Positions 32,415 through 40,986 of a stretch of 40,986 nt of DNA are shown one piece after another. Made by a program: the position numbers and the translations under genes. This DNA comes from Candidatus Methylomirabilis sp. (GTDB lineage: Bacteria; Patescibacteriota; DYJS01). The DNA is taken from contig DYJS01000004.1 in assembly GCA_020723005.1 (NCBI GenBank), forward strand, positions 1-40,986, in the 5' to 3' direction. The notes beneath the pieces were generated by a model, which saw nothing but the letters and a program-made list of their open reading frames with translations, ran no database searches and was not told the DNA's origin. Numbering within the stretch: the stretch's first letter is position 1; each line of letters starts with the position of its first letter.

Positions 32415-33739
32415 AACCTTTAAAAAATAGTAATTTAATTATATTAATTATTTTTCTTTTATTTTTTTCTATTGCTCTTCTACTTGATAACCAAAAAAAA
32501 GAAAAAATAATTTCTGAAATCTCTAAAAAGATATCGATTGAAAGAAAGAAAAATGATAATTTGGAGATGAAAATTTTAGATTTTGAATCTAAAAAAAACA
32601 TTACTACGGATAAAAAATTAGAAAATTTAAACGAAACTGAGTTTCAGAAATCATTATCAGAAATCTTTGAAAATGTTAAAATTTTAAGAAAACTTGATGG
32701 TGAAATTCCAAAAAATATCTCCAAAAAAAGCAAAGAGGAGATAAAAGACTTTGTAAAGTCAGATCTTTTGTCAAAAAAATCTTCGATAGATTCTAAAAAT
32801 TCTTTATATAAAATTTTATTTTTAGTTCCAAAAGATTTTTCATATTTTGATATACTAGTTCAAACATTTCAAGAACAAGTAGCTGGATTTTATAATTCTA
32901 CAAATAAATCTTTGGTTGTTGTTTCAGAAAACGAAAAATACAAAACACCAACGATCTCTGATGCAGAAACATATATTTTATCACATGAATTTATTCATGT
33001 TTTACAAGATCAAAATTTTGGACTAGATAATGTTTTAAACAATTTTTCTGATGATTCTTTAATTGCCAGAACAGCTTTGGTTGAAGGTGATGCAACATAT
33101 TTTATGAATTTATATAAAGATAAATTTAATTTAAAAATTATAAATTCCTCTTCCGAACTTGTTTCGTCCAAAAACTTAGAAAAAGCTCCATTTGTTGTTT
33201 GGCAAGATATCGTTTTTCCATACACAGAAGGATACGATTTTGTTTCTAAAGTTATATCTCAAAAAGGAGATCTTTTTATCAATGATTTATACAAAAACCC
33301 TCCATCTTCTACTGAGCAAATAATTCATCCAGAAAAATACTTTTCAAGAGAAATTGGAGAAGATATCGTTTTTAATTTAAACTCTATTTTTTCAGAAAAA
33401 GAGTGGATAGAAACAGATTCTTTTACAGGAGGAGAACTTTTTTTTAGAACATTTTTTAGAACTCATATTGGAGATAATTTTGATTATTGTTCTGAAGGTT
33501 GGAATGGTGATAAAATATACTTCTTTCAATCTTACGAAAATTCAAATTTTAAAAAAGTTATTTTTCTAAATAAATTTGATTCAGAAAAAGATAAAATTGA
33601 ATTTCTTGATTGCTTAAACTCTGTTAGATCTAAAAATTTAAATTTTTGTTCAACAACATGCTCAATAAATCAAACTAGAGTATCATACAAAAAGCTAGAA
33701 AACGATACAATTTTAACTGAATTTTACTCAAAAACATAA
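32399..33739 (+). CDS. Membrane-anchored HExxH metallopeptidase-like protein
   Basis: 446 residues from TTG (GTG at 32402 is equally possible). A single N-terminal membrane anchor (about 12-29) is followed by a charged coiled stretch. The zinc motif HEFIH (H196, E197, H200) stands in SHEFIHVLQDQNFGL, and ARTALVEGDATYFM with a downstream Glu could supply the third ligand. This combination is found in CPR and Chloroflexi proteins of unknown role. It overlaps the lipoprotein gene, hence probably co-translated. Two Cys pairs near the C-terminus (CSTTCSIN) suggest an exported domain. Confidence 0.75.
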   Translation: MVGSLKPLKNSNLIILIIFLLFFSIALLLDNQKKEKIISEISKKISIERKKNDNLEMKILDFESKKNITTDKKLENLNETEFQKSLSEIFENVKILRKLDGEIPKNISKKSKEEIKDFVKSDLLSKKSSIDSKNSLYKILFLVPKDFSYFDILVQTFQEQVAGFYNSTNKSLVVVSENEKYKTPTISDAETYILSHEFIHVLQDQNFGLDNVLNNFSDDSLIARTALVEGDATYFMNLYKDKFNLKIINSSSELVSSKNLEKAPFVVWQDIVFPYTEGYDFVSKVISQKGDLFINDLYKNPPSSTEQIIHPEKYFSREIGEDIVFNLNSIFSEKEWIETDSFTGGELFFRTFFRTHIGDNFDYCSEGWNGDKIYFFQSYENSNFKKVIFLNKFDSEKDKIEFLDCLNSVRSKNLNFCSTTCSINQTRVSYKKLENDTILTEFYSKT

Positions 33740-33914
33740 ACCTTAAATTATTAAAATTACAAATTTTACCTCTAAAAATTTGATAACAGGGAAAGATTCT
33801 GTTTATTAAAAATGTTTTTAAAATTAAAAAAAATTAAATTTTAAAAAATAAAAATATCTCTTAATTTTCACTAAGTAAAAAAACCTATTTTCTAATTTAA
33901 AAAGTTTTAATTTG

Positions 33915-33986
33915 AGCGGGTAAGGAGAATCGAACCCCTATCTTCTGCTTGGAAGGCAGACATAATAGCCTTTATACTATACCCGC
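33915..33986 (-). tRNA. tRNA-Gly (TCC)
   Basis: On the minus strand: acceptor GCGGGTA / TACCCGC, anticodon stem TCTGC/GCAGA with loop CTTCCAA (anticodon TCC), T arm AGGGG-TTCGATT-CTCCT. Acceptor, D arm and T arm are nearly the same as in tRNA-Gly (GCC). Confidence 0.95.
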
Positions 33987-33991
33987 ATTTT

Positions 33992-34420
33992 TTATTCTAA
34001 CGAATCGCTAGAATTATTCGAATCTATCAAAACCTGATCATCATTTTGAAATGTAAGAACCTCACTTTTTCCAACAAAAACAGCTCCGGGTTCAATTCCT
34101 AAAACCTTAACACTAATATTTCCAAAAACTTTTCCAGACGAAAGAATGTGCAATTCTTCAGATGAAATATTTTCAGCATTTACAGTTCCAGAAACAATTA
34201 TTTTTTTTCCAAAAACTTTTCCACCTTTAACTTGAGAACTTATTCCAATAACAACTGTGCCATCAACTTTTATATTACCCTCTAAAATTCCATCTAATTG
34301 AACATCACCTTCTGAAATAAGATCTCCTACAATTTTTACAGAAGATCCAACAATTGTTCCATTGTCAGAAGATCTTTGCAAAGAATCATCCGAATTGTCT
34401 TGTTTTGTCAAAAATTTCAT
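33992..34420 (-). CDS. Bactofilin
   Basis: 142 residues. Bactofilins are small beta-helical cytoskeletal proteins that polymerise without nucleotide. The central part has NGTIVGSSVKIVGDLISEGD then VQLDGILEGNI, the usual opening, and repeats such as VSGTVNAENI and SSGKVFGNI. Disordered Ser/Asp-rich ends flank it. It follows the DUF4446 gene by 14 nt and ends the minus-strand run from the methyltransferase, just before tRNA-Gly. Confidence 0.92.
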   Translation of the reverse strand: MKFLTKQDNSDDSLQRSSDNGTIVGSSVKIVGDLISEGDVQLDGILEGNIKVDGTVVIGISSQVKGGKVFGKKIIVSGTVNAENISSEELHILSSGKVFGNISVKVLGIEPGAVFVGKSEVLTFQNDDQVLIDSNNSSDSLE

Positions 34421-34434
34421 TTGTAAAAATTAGT

Positions 34435-34902
34435 TTATTTTTTTAAAAAACCACTTAAAATTTCAACCTCTTCTGGAGAAAGTTGAGCTGATGAATTCTT
34501 GGCAACGATCTCCTTTCCAAAAACTTTTGAAATCTCTCTGCTAAAAAGACTTGTGATAATCACTCCATCACCTTTTTCATCTAAAAGTGCAAGCGAAAAA
34601 CTTTGATTTCCACCAGTATCTCCAAAAGGATTATATCTTTTTATAACTGGTGTTCCCACTTTACTTTTTAAAGAGTTTAAAACAAAGTCAATAGTTAAAT
34701 TAATTTTTTGAATCTCTTTTTGAGCATCCTTGAGATCTTTTTTAAGTATTTCAGTTTCAGAAATATGCCTTCCGATTATGCTATTATTAAATTTTTTTTG
34801 CAAAGAAGATAATTTAAAAAACAAAATTATCAAAAGTATTCCGAAAAAAATAGTTGTAAATATAAAAAAATATAAAAAAATATCTAAATACTCTCTTATC
34901 AT
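34435..34902 (-). CDS. DUF4446 membrane protein
   Basis: 155 residues. N-terminal membrane segment (about 8-29), a helical coiled-coil stretch, then the diagnostic RYNPFGDTGGNQSFSLALLD and GDGVIITSLFSRE. DUF4446 has unknown function but is widespread in Firmicutes and CPR bacteria. It sits between rpoD (5 nt) and bactofilin (14 nt). Confidence 0.9.
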   Translation of the reverse strand: MIREYLDIFLYFFIFTTIFFGILLIILFFKLSSLQKKFNNSIIGRHISETEILKKDLKDAQKEIQKINLTIDFVLNSLKSKVGTPVIKRYNPFGDTGGNQSFSLALLDEKGDGVIITSLFSREISKVFGKEIVAKNSSAQLSPEEVEILSGFLKK

Positions 34903-34907
34903 AATTT

Positions 34908-36344
34908 CTAATTATCTTCTAAATAAGTTTTCAATCTTCTGCCTCTTGGATGAACCTGTATCTTTTGCAAAGCCTTTGCTTCTATCTGTCGAATTCTCTC
35001 TCTCGTTACTCCAAATTCTTGCCCAACAGATTCAAGAGTTCTTGGTTGTCCATCTAAAAGTCCAAAACGAAGTTCTAAAACTCTTCTCTCTCTTTGTGAT
35101 AAAATATCTAAAACAGATAAAACATCTTCTCTTAAAAGCTGAACAGATGTTGATGCATACGGTGTTGAGTTTGGTTTTGTATCTTCTAAAAAATCAGAAA
35201 GTTTTGAGTCAGAATCTTCTCCAATTGATGCTTCAGTTGAGATAATTTTCTGCGAAATTCTACGAATCTTCTCTGCTTCTTCTTTATCAATATTTAATTC
35301 ACTTGCAAGCTCATCAACTGTTGGTTCTCTACCAAGTTCTTGCATTAAAGCTCTATGAGTTTTTCGAAATCTGTTGATGATATTTACCATATGAACAGGA
35401 ATTCTGATAGTTCTACTTTGGTCTGCAATTGCTCTTGTTACAGCTTGACGAATCCACCATGTCGCATAAGTTGAAAATTTATAACCTTTATAATAATCAA
35501 ATTTTTCAACTGCACGAAGAAGACCAATATTTCCTTCTTGAATCAAGTCTAAAAACGAAATACCTCTTCCTGTATATTTTTTTGCAATTGAAACGACCAA
35601 TCTCAAATTTGCTTGAATAATTCTCTTTCTTGCAACTTCGTTTCCTAGCTCAAGCTGTTTTGCAAGTTCAACTTCATCTTCAGCAGATAAAAGTTCAGTT
35701 TTTCCAATCTCTTTTAGATATCTTCTAACTGAATCATCTTTAATTGAATCAAGCTCAGCTTCTATATTTAGAGTTCCTTCTAAAACATTGTTTCTCTCAA
35801 TTTTCTTCAATTCATTTTCAACATCTTCATCATCTAAAACACGAAGTCCAATCAGAAAAACAACTTCAAAAAATTCATCCAAAACATCAACCTCATCTTC
35901 AGCTTCTGGAAATTCAACAAGTATTTCATCAATTGTTAAAAACCCTTTTGCTTCACCTCGTTTAATCAGTTTTTTTAAGTTTTCAGAGAAATGAACAAAT
36001 TTTGGTCTTTTTGGAGTTGGATTAATTGCACTACCTCTTCCATCTTTTTTTTCACGAGGATTTTTTAAACCAGTTTTATGATGTGGTTTAACTCCATCTT
36101 CAACTCCATCTTCATCTTCTTCACCCAATTCTTCTTCAGGATCTATGTCTGACGATTCTTCATCAGAAAAGGACTCTTCATCTTCTGTTTCGTCTGAACT
36201 CAAAAGATCATCATCAAAATCTTCCTCTTCTTCAAGACTCATTGTCGAACCAAGCTCATCTAAATCTGCCAAAGCTTCATCATAATCAAGTTGATCAGCA
36301 AAGCTAACATTTTTTTTCTTTTTTCTATTGTCTAATTTGGCCAC
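34908..36344 (-). CDS. rpoD: Primary RNA polymerase sigma factor RpoD
   Basis: 478 residues, the housekeeping sigma-70. Acidic Asp/Glu-rich N-terminal stretch (about 30-90), then region 1.2/2 with [19 protein letters not shown], region 2 with [20 protein letters not shown] and [20 protein letters not shown], region 3, and region 4 with [20 protein letters not shown] and [14 protein letters not shown]. The first 13 nt overlap the end of dnaG. The pairing dnaG-rpoD is the classical macromolecular synthesis operon without rpsU. Confidence 0.97.
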   Translation of the reverse strand: MAKLDNRKKKKNVSFADQLDYDEALADLDELGSTMSLEEEEDFDDDLLSSDETEDEESFSDEESSDIDPEEELGEEDEDGVEDGVKPHHKTGLKNPREKKDGRGSAINPTPKRPKFVHFSENLKKLIKRGEAKGFLTIDEILVEFPEAEDEVDVLDEFFEVVFLIGLRVLDDEDVENELKKIERNNVLEGTLNIEAELDSIKDDSVRRYLKEIGKTELLSAEDEVELAKQLELGNEVARKRIIQANLRLVVSIAKKYTGRGISFLDLIQEGNIGLLRAVEKFDYYKGYKFSTYATWWIRQAVTRAIADQSRTIRIPVHMVNIINRFRKTHRALMQELGREPTVDELASELNIDKEEAEKIRRISQKIISTEASIGEDSDSKLSDFLEDTKPNSTPYASTSVQLLREDVLSVLDILSQRERRVLELRFGLLDGQPRTLESVGQEFGVTRERIRQIEAKALQKIQVHPRGRRLKTYLEDN

Positions 36345-38251
36345 TTTGTTTTTAAATTATTTAACTTTTTCTGTTCTAAACTTAAAAAACTGAAATCTCC
36401 CCTTTTTTCTGAAATCAGTTTTGAGATTCCAACAACAAGTTTTTCAAAATATTTTAAAAATGCAACTTTCAAAGTTTCTTTTAAAAAAGATAAACCTTGA
36501 TGTGCCAAAAATTCTTCGGTTTCAAAAATTTTTAACCGAATCTCTTCTTCTTTTTCACGAGGCAACCCCTCAAAAATTTCCACACCAAAAGCTGTTTCTG
36601 TTGTGGCCAACAAAAACCTAATATGCTCTTCTAGAATGTCAAAACTTTTGAAAAAAATTTCTGAATCAATTTTTGGCAAAATTAGATTTTTTCTAACTGC
36701 AACAAAAACTAGAGCGACTAAATTTATTTTTTGATCATTTTTGCTTCTTTTTACTAAATTTTTCTGATTTTCTAGAATTTGAAAATTTTGATTTTTTTTA
36801 TTTTGCTTCAAAAATTTTTCAATTTTTTCTTTTGAACGAATTTCAGAAAAAACTCCACTATCAGCTATTTTTTTTGCAATTGATGAAATTTTTAAATTAT
36901 CAAAATTCTCAATAATTTCAAAAATTTTTCCAAAAATTCTTCCACTCTCCATTTTTTCTCTTTGAAAATTTTCAATTTTTAAAATTATGTAATCTTCAAA
37001 ACTAATTTTTATCTTTTCAAAGTCTAAAAGAGTAGCTCCACTAGCAAAAAATTCATCAAGATCTTTGATGTAGGAAAAATTTTTCGCACCTGCATCGTCT
37101 TTTGAAGTTCTCGTCCTAAGTTTGTCAAAAGATTCTTCTTGCGATAAATTATTTGATTGACTCGCTATAACATTATTTTGTATGCTCGTCGAAATATTTT
37201 CCGTATTTTGTATTTTGAGTTTTAAATTTTGAAATTGAACGACTTTCGGCAAAATTCCCAAACTTCCACAAATATTTATCGCTCGCTCCGTTGCTTTCTC
37301 CCCTGCCTCATCACTATCAAAAGCGAAAACAAAATTTTCTGCATATCTTTTTGCAAATTTTAACTGATCCTCTGTAATTGAAGTTCCAGAACTTGCCACA
37401 ACATTTTTCAACCCGTGCTGAAAACTTGTGATAACATCCATTTGACCTTCCACAAAAATTATTTCATTTTTTGTGGTGATTTCTGATTTATTTTCAAAAA
37501 AACCAAATAGAAGTTTTGATTTTTTAAAAACTTCAGTTTCTGATGAATTTACATATTTTCCACTCGTTTTGATAACTTGAGGATCTGTAAAGCCTTCAAC
37601 TACACGACTTGTAAAACCAACAATCTCTCCAGTAGAATTTTTTATTGGAATCATTAAACGACCAAAAAATCTATCAAAAATTCCAAATTTAAAATTTTGA
37701 GATTCAATAAAAAGTCCAGTTTTTAGTAAAGTTTTTTTATCAATTCCTTTTTGAATCAAAAAACTTGCTAAAAAATCTTTTTGAAGAGAGCTTCCACCAA
37801 GCTCAAATTTATCAATTGTTTCACGAGATAATTTTCGTTTTTCAGTTAAATAATTCAAAATTTTTTGACCAGAATCTGAAAATAAAATTTTCTTAAAAAC
37901 ATCTGTCGCAATTCTATTTATTTTTAAAATTGGATCTTCAAAACTTTTTTCTTTTGAATTTTGACTTCTAAATTTTAACTCAACTCCAGCTTCTTTTGCA
38001 AGAATTTTAAGAGTTTCAGAAAAATCTAAATTTTCAATTTTTTGAACAAAAGAAAAGATATCTCCACCAACACCACAACCAAAACATTTAAAAATCTGAA
38101 GTTCAGGATTAACTACAAAACTTGCAGTTTTTTCAGTATGAAATGGACAATTCGCTTTGAAATACTTCCCTGCTCGTTTTAAAGGTAGATATTTTGAAAC
38201 AATATCTACAATATCCAATCTCGATTTTATTTCAGAAATTTCGTTAGGCAT
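36332..38251 (-). CDS. dnaG: DNA primase DnaG, with an internal insertion
   Basis: 639 residues. DnaG makes RNA primers at the replication fork. CHC2 zinc motif: C35, H38, C56, C59 ([19 protein letters not shown]). TOPRIM: VEGQMD with E268 and [10 protein letters not shown] segment of about 55 residues (roughly 338-395) has replaced the normally very short link to the KDLDEF motif; it includes [11 protein letters not shown], which is the translation of a palindromic DNA repeat. The C-terminal helicase-binding domain follows. It begins 12 nt after the REase stop and overlaps rpoD. Confidence 0.95.
   Translation of the reverse strand: MPNEISEIKSRLDIVDIVSKYLPLKRAGKYFKANCPFHTEKTASFVVNPELQIFKCFGCGVGGDIFSFVQKIENLDFSETLKILAKEAGVELKFRSQNSKEKSFEDPILKINRIATDVFKKILFSDSGQKILNYLTEKRKLSRETIDKFELGGSSLQKDFLASFLIQKGIDKKTLLKTGLFIESQNFKFGIFDRFFGRLMIPIKNSTGEIVGFTSRVVEGFTDPQVIKTSGKYVNSSETEVFKKSKLLFGFFENKSEITTKNEIIFVEGQMDVITSFQHGLKNVVASSGTSITEDQLKFAKRYAENFVFAFDSDEAGEKATERAINICGSLGILPKVVQFQNLKLKIQNTENISTSIQNNVIASQSNNLSQEESFDKLRTRTSKDDAGAKNFSYIKDLDEFFASGATLLDFEKIKISFEDYIILKIENFQREKMESGRIFGKIFEIIENFDNLKISSIAKKIADSGVFSEIRSKEKIEKFLKQNKKNQNFQILENQKNLVKRSKNDQKINLVALVFVAVRKNLILPKIDSEIFFKSFDILEEHIRFLLATTETAFGVEIFEGLPREKEEEIRLKIFETEEFLAHQGLSFLKETLKVAFLKYFEKLVVGISKLISEKRGDFSFLSLEQKKLNNLKTKWPN
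37098..37132. repeat. Palindromic element inserted in the dnaG coding sequence
   Basis: Ends TCTTTTGA (37098-37105) and TCAAAAGA (37125-37132) are perfect inverted repeats; the interior reads GACAAACTTAGGACGAG on the minus strand. This belongs to the GACAAGCTCAGGACGA type of dispersed palindrome. It is read in frame as [11 protein letters not shown], a peptide known from other proteins with such inserts, and does not interrupt dnaG. Confidence 0.7.
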
Positions 38252-38263
38252 AAATTAAAAAAT

Positions 38264-38956
38264 TTAACATTTATATTTCAAAATGTCTGTTTGAATACTT
38301 TTTTTTAAATCATCAATAAATTTATCAAAAGTTTTTACCTTTTCGCTTTCTTCAATTTTCAATTCTGACAAAACATAACTTCCATCAATGTCTGTTTCGA
38401 CGATTGCTCTTCCTTTTTTTGCTGGAATTTTTGTTTTTAAAGTTCCATCTTCGTCTAGGGTGATAAAATAAACTTTTATATGATTTGTTGCTTCATCAGA
38501 TAATAGCTTAAACTTCCAATATCCAGTTTGTGCAATTCGTTCTCGAAGTGTTACTTTACTAGACAAAACAGCAATTACTTCACTATTTTTTGGATTATAA
38601 ATTATCATATCAACATCTGGAAGATGAGAGCCAAATTCACCATAATCAACCAAAAGATTTCTCTTAACCAAACTCAATTCTTTCGATAAATTATTTGATG
38701 ACGATCTTTCCAAACTATTTCCATTTATAATTTCTAAACCTATTGAATGAATTTCGTCTGCAATTATGTATTCAATTAGTTTTTCTAAATTTTTTCCTTT
38801 AAAAGATCTCCAAGATTGCTCATGATCTTTTCCAATAAAATCTTTTTGATGTTGTTTTTTTACATCTTTTAAAACACTAGAAATATATCGATAGGTTTTC
38901 GAACCAAATTTTTTCTTTTTATTTTCATAAATTTTAATTAAATCTTTTATGTTCAT
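38264..38956 (-). CDS. Type II restriction endonuclease, PD-(D/E)xK-like
   Basis: 230 residues. After a lysine-rich helical N-terminus, the sequence GSHLPDVDMIIYNPKNSEV then IAVLSSKVTLRERIAQTGYW contains the PD...(S/E)xK core (D114/D116, K134) with a LRER segment that recalls BsaWI-like and other type II endonucleases of the CCGG group. Recognition sequence unknown. The ATG overlaps the methyltransferase stop (ATGA), the usual layout for a coupled restriction-modification pair. A 12-nt gap leads to dnaG. Confidence 0.72.
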   Translation of the reverse strand: MNIKDLIKIYENKKKKFGSKTYRYISSVLKDVKKQHQKDFIGKDHEQSWRSFKGKNLEKLIEYIIADEIHSIGLEIINGNSLERSSSNNLSKELSLVKRNLLVDYGEFGSHLPDVDMIIYNPKNSEVIAVLSSKVTLRERIAQTGYWKFKLLSDEATNHIKVYFITLDEDGTLKTKIPAKKGRAIVETDIDGSYVLSELKIEESEKVKTFDKFIDDLKKSIQTDILKYKC

Positions 38957-40233
38957 AATTTCTCCATAATTAATATAAATTCTGTTGGATAAACAAAAAC
39001 TTTATTTTCGTCTGTTAATTTCGCAAATTTTCCTGTTTTTTCATCTCTTATTGAAGGTAAATTTTTTGAAGGAATTTCTCGTTTGATAATTTCTACAATT
39101 TTAAAACCCAAATTTTCTAATTGTTCTGTAAAAACTTCTGCATTTAAAATTTCAACTCCTTTTAAACTTGTATTTCCAACAACTATTGCGGTTTTTCCAC
39201 CAACTTTTAAAATTCTTTTCATTTCCAGAAAAACTTCGTTCATTTCGCTAAAATAAATAGAAACTTCCTCAGCGGTTTTTTTATCTTTTTTAAGCAAATC
39301 ATCAATAATCTCTTGTGCGATAAAACTATTTAAAAAAATTTTATCGTTTGAATGATACGAAGATCCAATAAACTTTTTTCTAAATTGAAATAAATCTTCT
39401 GCATAATCAAGCCACAAAATTGAAAGTTGGTGCAAATCTGCATATTCGTAAGATGTTACATAAGGTGGAGATGTTACAATCAAATCAACTGAACAATCTT
39501 TTGCTGGAAAATTTCTTGCATCAGAACAAAAAAGTTCACTTTCAATATCCAAAAAATTTTTCTCTTTTAAAAGGTTGAAAAATTCTAAATTTCCAGAGAT
39601 CATTGATTTAATTTGTTTAAAAAAAGACAAAAACGGATCGTATGGTATTTTTGATAAATCTCTAGTTGGTTTGTTGCTTTTTTGCATCCAAATTGAGCAA
39701 CCTTTTAAAATGTTTGAAAATGCACAAAGAAAAAAATTTTTAATTTGAAGATCATCAATTTTTACAATTTTTGAAAGAATAAATGCAAGTTTCTTTTTTT
39801 CATTTTCTAAAAACCAATAATCGATTCTATCGTATTTTGGTAAAGAAATCTCTAAAGAATCTGAATAAGAATCTAACGAAAATTTTAAATCAATAAAATA
39901 TCTGGAAAGCTTTACTGGTTCGATTGGTGTAATTTTTGATTTTGCAATCAAAATTGCAACTGGGTTTATATCAACACCAATTGATTTTCTACCCATAATT
40001 TTTGACTCAACCAAAGTTGTTCCACATCCACAAAAAGTGTCTGCAACCAAATCGCCTTTTTTCGTATATTTTGAAACAATTCTTGAAACAATTTGAGGAA
40101 TAAATTTTGCAGGATAGTGATGATATCCATGGGTTAAATAAGTTGTATCTTTTCTAGTTTTTTCTGAAAATGACCAAGAAAAATCGATTTGAGCAAATTC
40201 AAATAAATTTTTTATTTTATTCTTGTCGGTCAC
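38953..40233 (-). CDS. DNA methyltransferase (SPPY type, N4-cytosine or N6-adenine)
   Basis: 426 residues from a GTG. SAM motif I is VADTFCGCGTTLVES (63-77, with GVDINP after it) and the catalytic motif IV is TSPPY (254-258), in the order I then IV (alpha/gamma-like). An N-terminal YLTHGYHHYPAKFIP block is typical of such enzymes. The TSPPY form is usual for N4-cytosine methylation, but N6-adenine cannot be excluded. It should protect host DNA from the endonuclease encoded just downstream. It is first in the minus-strand run that continues to dnaG and rpoD. Confidence 0.9.
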   Translation of the reverse strand: MTDKNKIKNLFEFAQIDFSWSFSEKTRKDTTYLTHGYHHYPAKFIPQIVSRIVSKYTKKGDLVADTFCGCGTTLVESKIMGRKSIGVDINPVAILIAKSKITPIEPVKLSRYFIDLKFSLDSYSDSLEISLPKYDRIDYWFLENEKKKLAFILSKIVKIDDLQIKNFFLCAFSNILKGCSIWMQKSNKPTRDLSKIPYDPFLSFFKQIKSMISGNLEFFNLLKEKNFLDIESELFCSDARNFPAKDCSVDLIVTSPPYVTSYEYADLHQLSILWLDYAEDLFQFRKKFIGSSYHSNDKIFLNSFIAQEIIDDLLKKDKKTAEEVSIYFSEMNEVFLEMKRILKVGGKTAIVVGNTSLKGVEILNAEVFTEQLENLGFKIVEIIKREIPSKNLPSIRDEKTGKFAKLTDENKVFVYPTEFILIMEKL

Positions 40234-40423
40234 TCTTCAATTAACTTATTAAATTTTTCAACTTTTCATTTTTCACCCTAAACAAACCAAAAAAATTTTC
40301 CACAATTTTTCAAATTGATTTATTAAAAATTTACTAACAAATTAAAATTAATGAATAGAGTTAAAACCCTTTAGATATAAACTTTATTTAAAAAAATTTT
40401 TATAAAAATAGAAAAACTAATTG

Positions 40424-40495
40424 AGCCCAAATCGGGACTTGAACCCGAGACCCCGTCCTTACCAAGGACGTGCTCTACCACTGAGCTATTTGGGC
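40424..40495 (-). tRNA. tRNA-Thr (GGT)
   Basis: On the minus strand: acceptor GCCCAAA / TTTGGGC, D arm GCTC...GAGC, anticodon stem CGTCC/GGACG with loop TTGGTAA (anticodon GGT), T arm TCGGG-TTCAAGT-CCCGA. No CCA encoded. Confidence 0.95.
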
Positions 40496-40796
40496 AAAAA
40501 TTTTTACAATTTAAAATTTTTATTTAAATCTCTCACAAATTCGCTAAACATTCAAAATATTTTGTCAAAGAATTTTAAACTCAAAAACTTTTATTTTATA
40601 TGAAAAATCTTTAAAATATATTACTTAAAAATTCAAAATCAAAAAAATTTTCCCAATTTTTTTACTTCATCTTTTGACTTACTTTTGGCTTTTAATCTTT
40701 TTTCTTTCAAAACCTTGACTTAACTCTCTCTCTAAAATCAAATAAGAAATTGACAAATTCAGTTTCAAAGATTTTTAGAATTAAATTTTTTAAAAA
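40496..40796. other. AT-rich intergenic region before the last gene
   Basis: 301 nt without an ORF. TTGACA at 40750-40755 is a perfect -35; the best -10 (TAGAAT at 40776-40781) lies 20 nt on, too far for a standard promoter, but the pair is in the right place for the gene starting at 40797. Nothing else recognised. Confidence 0.35.
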
Positions 40797-40986
40797 ATGA
40801 ATAATGAAGAAAGTTATCAAAATAATAACCTAACAATTTTAGAAGAGACGGAAAATTTAATAATAGTTAGTCCTAAAAATAAATCTTTAGAAGAAATGTA
40901 TGAAAAAGCACAAAAACTTGCAAATGAAAAGAATAAAATGGTAAGATTTACATTTCAAGGTGGTGTAGATTTCACTTTTTATCCAG
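40797..40986 (+). CDS. Hypothetical protein, truncated at the window end
   Basis: An ATG-started open frame that runs out of the window after 63 codons. The visible part (NNNLTILEETENLIIVSPKN, then an amphipathic helix LEEMYEKAQKLANEKNK and the strand MVRFTFQGGVDFTFYP) is soluble and alpha/beta. No family recognised. It starts a new transcription unit on the plus strand. Confidence 0.5.
   Translation, partial: MNNEESYQNNNLTILEETENLIIVSPKNKSLEEMYEKAQKLANEKNKMVRFTFQGGVDFTFYP

Noticed and set aside
34730-35245. 171-codon plus-strand ORF over rpoD/DUF4446
   Set aside because: Antisense to conserved rpoD region 4 and the DUF4446 N-terminus.
40421-40603. Plus-strand ORF starting MSPNRDLNPRPRPYQGRALP
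   Set aside because: It is the antisense reading of tRNA-Thr (GGT); this peptide is a known artefact of tRNA genes.
1-40986. Genetic code 25 (UGA = Gly) as in Absconditabacteria/Gracilibacteria
   Set aside because: TGA ends cas10 and the methyltransferase exactly at ATGA overlaps with the next gene, and all conserved proteins have normal ends; glycine is written GGN.

Overview
The window is a very AT-rich, gene-dense stretch that reads as a genome fragment of a Candidate Phyla Radiation (Patescibacteria) bacterium. Support for this comes from the mixture of families common in that group: a DUF4012 protein, a DUF4446 protein, bactofilin, a TraG/VirB4-like ATPase, a DUF4097-type beta-helix protein, a Wzx-like flippase, and short operons whose starts mostly lack a Shine-Dalgarno sequence. 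TGA works as a stop (for example the ATGA stop/start overlaps of cas10-csm2 and of the methyltransferase-endonuclease pair), so this is genetic code 11 and not the UGA=Gly code of Absconditabacteria/Gracilibacteria BD1-5. The exact class cannot be assigned from the sequence alone.

Positions 1-9966 hold a complete type III-A (Csm) CRISPR-Cas locus on the minus strand, in transcription order cas10(csm1), csm2, csm3, csm5, a small unrecognised repeat protein, csm4, cas6, csm6, cas1, cas2, then an AT-rich leader and one CRISPR repeat at the window edge. Cas10 keeps both the HD nuclease and GGDD cyclase motifs. Csm3 keeps the target-RNA-cutting Asp, and Csm6 has CARF-like and HEPN parts, so RNA cleavage, DNA cleavage and cyclic-oligoadenylate signalling all look intact. 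The unusual parts are the extra gene translationally coupled to csm4, an enlarged Csm2, the csm5-before-csm4 order, and hairpins in the 5' region and inside the operon.

Positions 10220-25425 carry mostly housekeeping genes: chorismate mutase, flippase, MnmE (its N-terminus is encoded but has no canonical start codon), ProRS, a beta-helix protein whose 5' end contains a (GA)7 tract that throws the natural ATG out of frame (possible phase variation), a TraG/VirB4-like ATPase, a MurD-like ligase, tRNA-Asn and tRNA-Asp, a HAD phosphatase, NusA, a signal-peptide membrane protein and tRNA-Thr(CGT).

Positions 25634-33986 carry a Nudix hydrolase/DUF4012 pair, an ECF-type sigma factor, tRNA-Gly(GCC), a stand-alone SufB, a zinc-ribbon protein, ribosomal protein L11, a lipoprotein, a membrane-anchored HExxH metallopeptidase and tRNA-Gly(TCC).

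Positions 33992-40233 form one minus-strand run: DNA methyltransferase, PD-(D/E)xK-type endonuclease, dnaG, rpoD, DUF4446 and bactofilin. A probable type II restriction-modification pair therefore sits directly upstream of the primase-sigma operon. The window ends with tRNA-Thr(GGT) and a truncated plus-strand gene. Members of a degenerate palindromic repeat family appear in the cas operon, downstream of proS, and inside the dnaG coding sequence.
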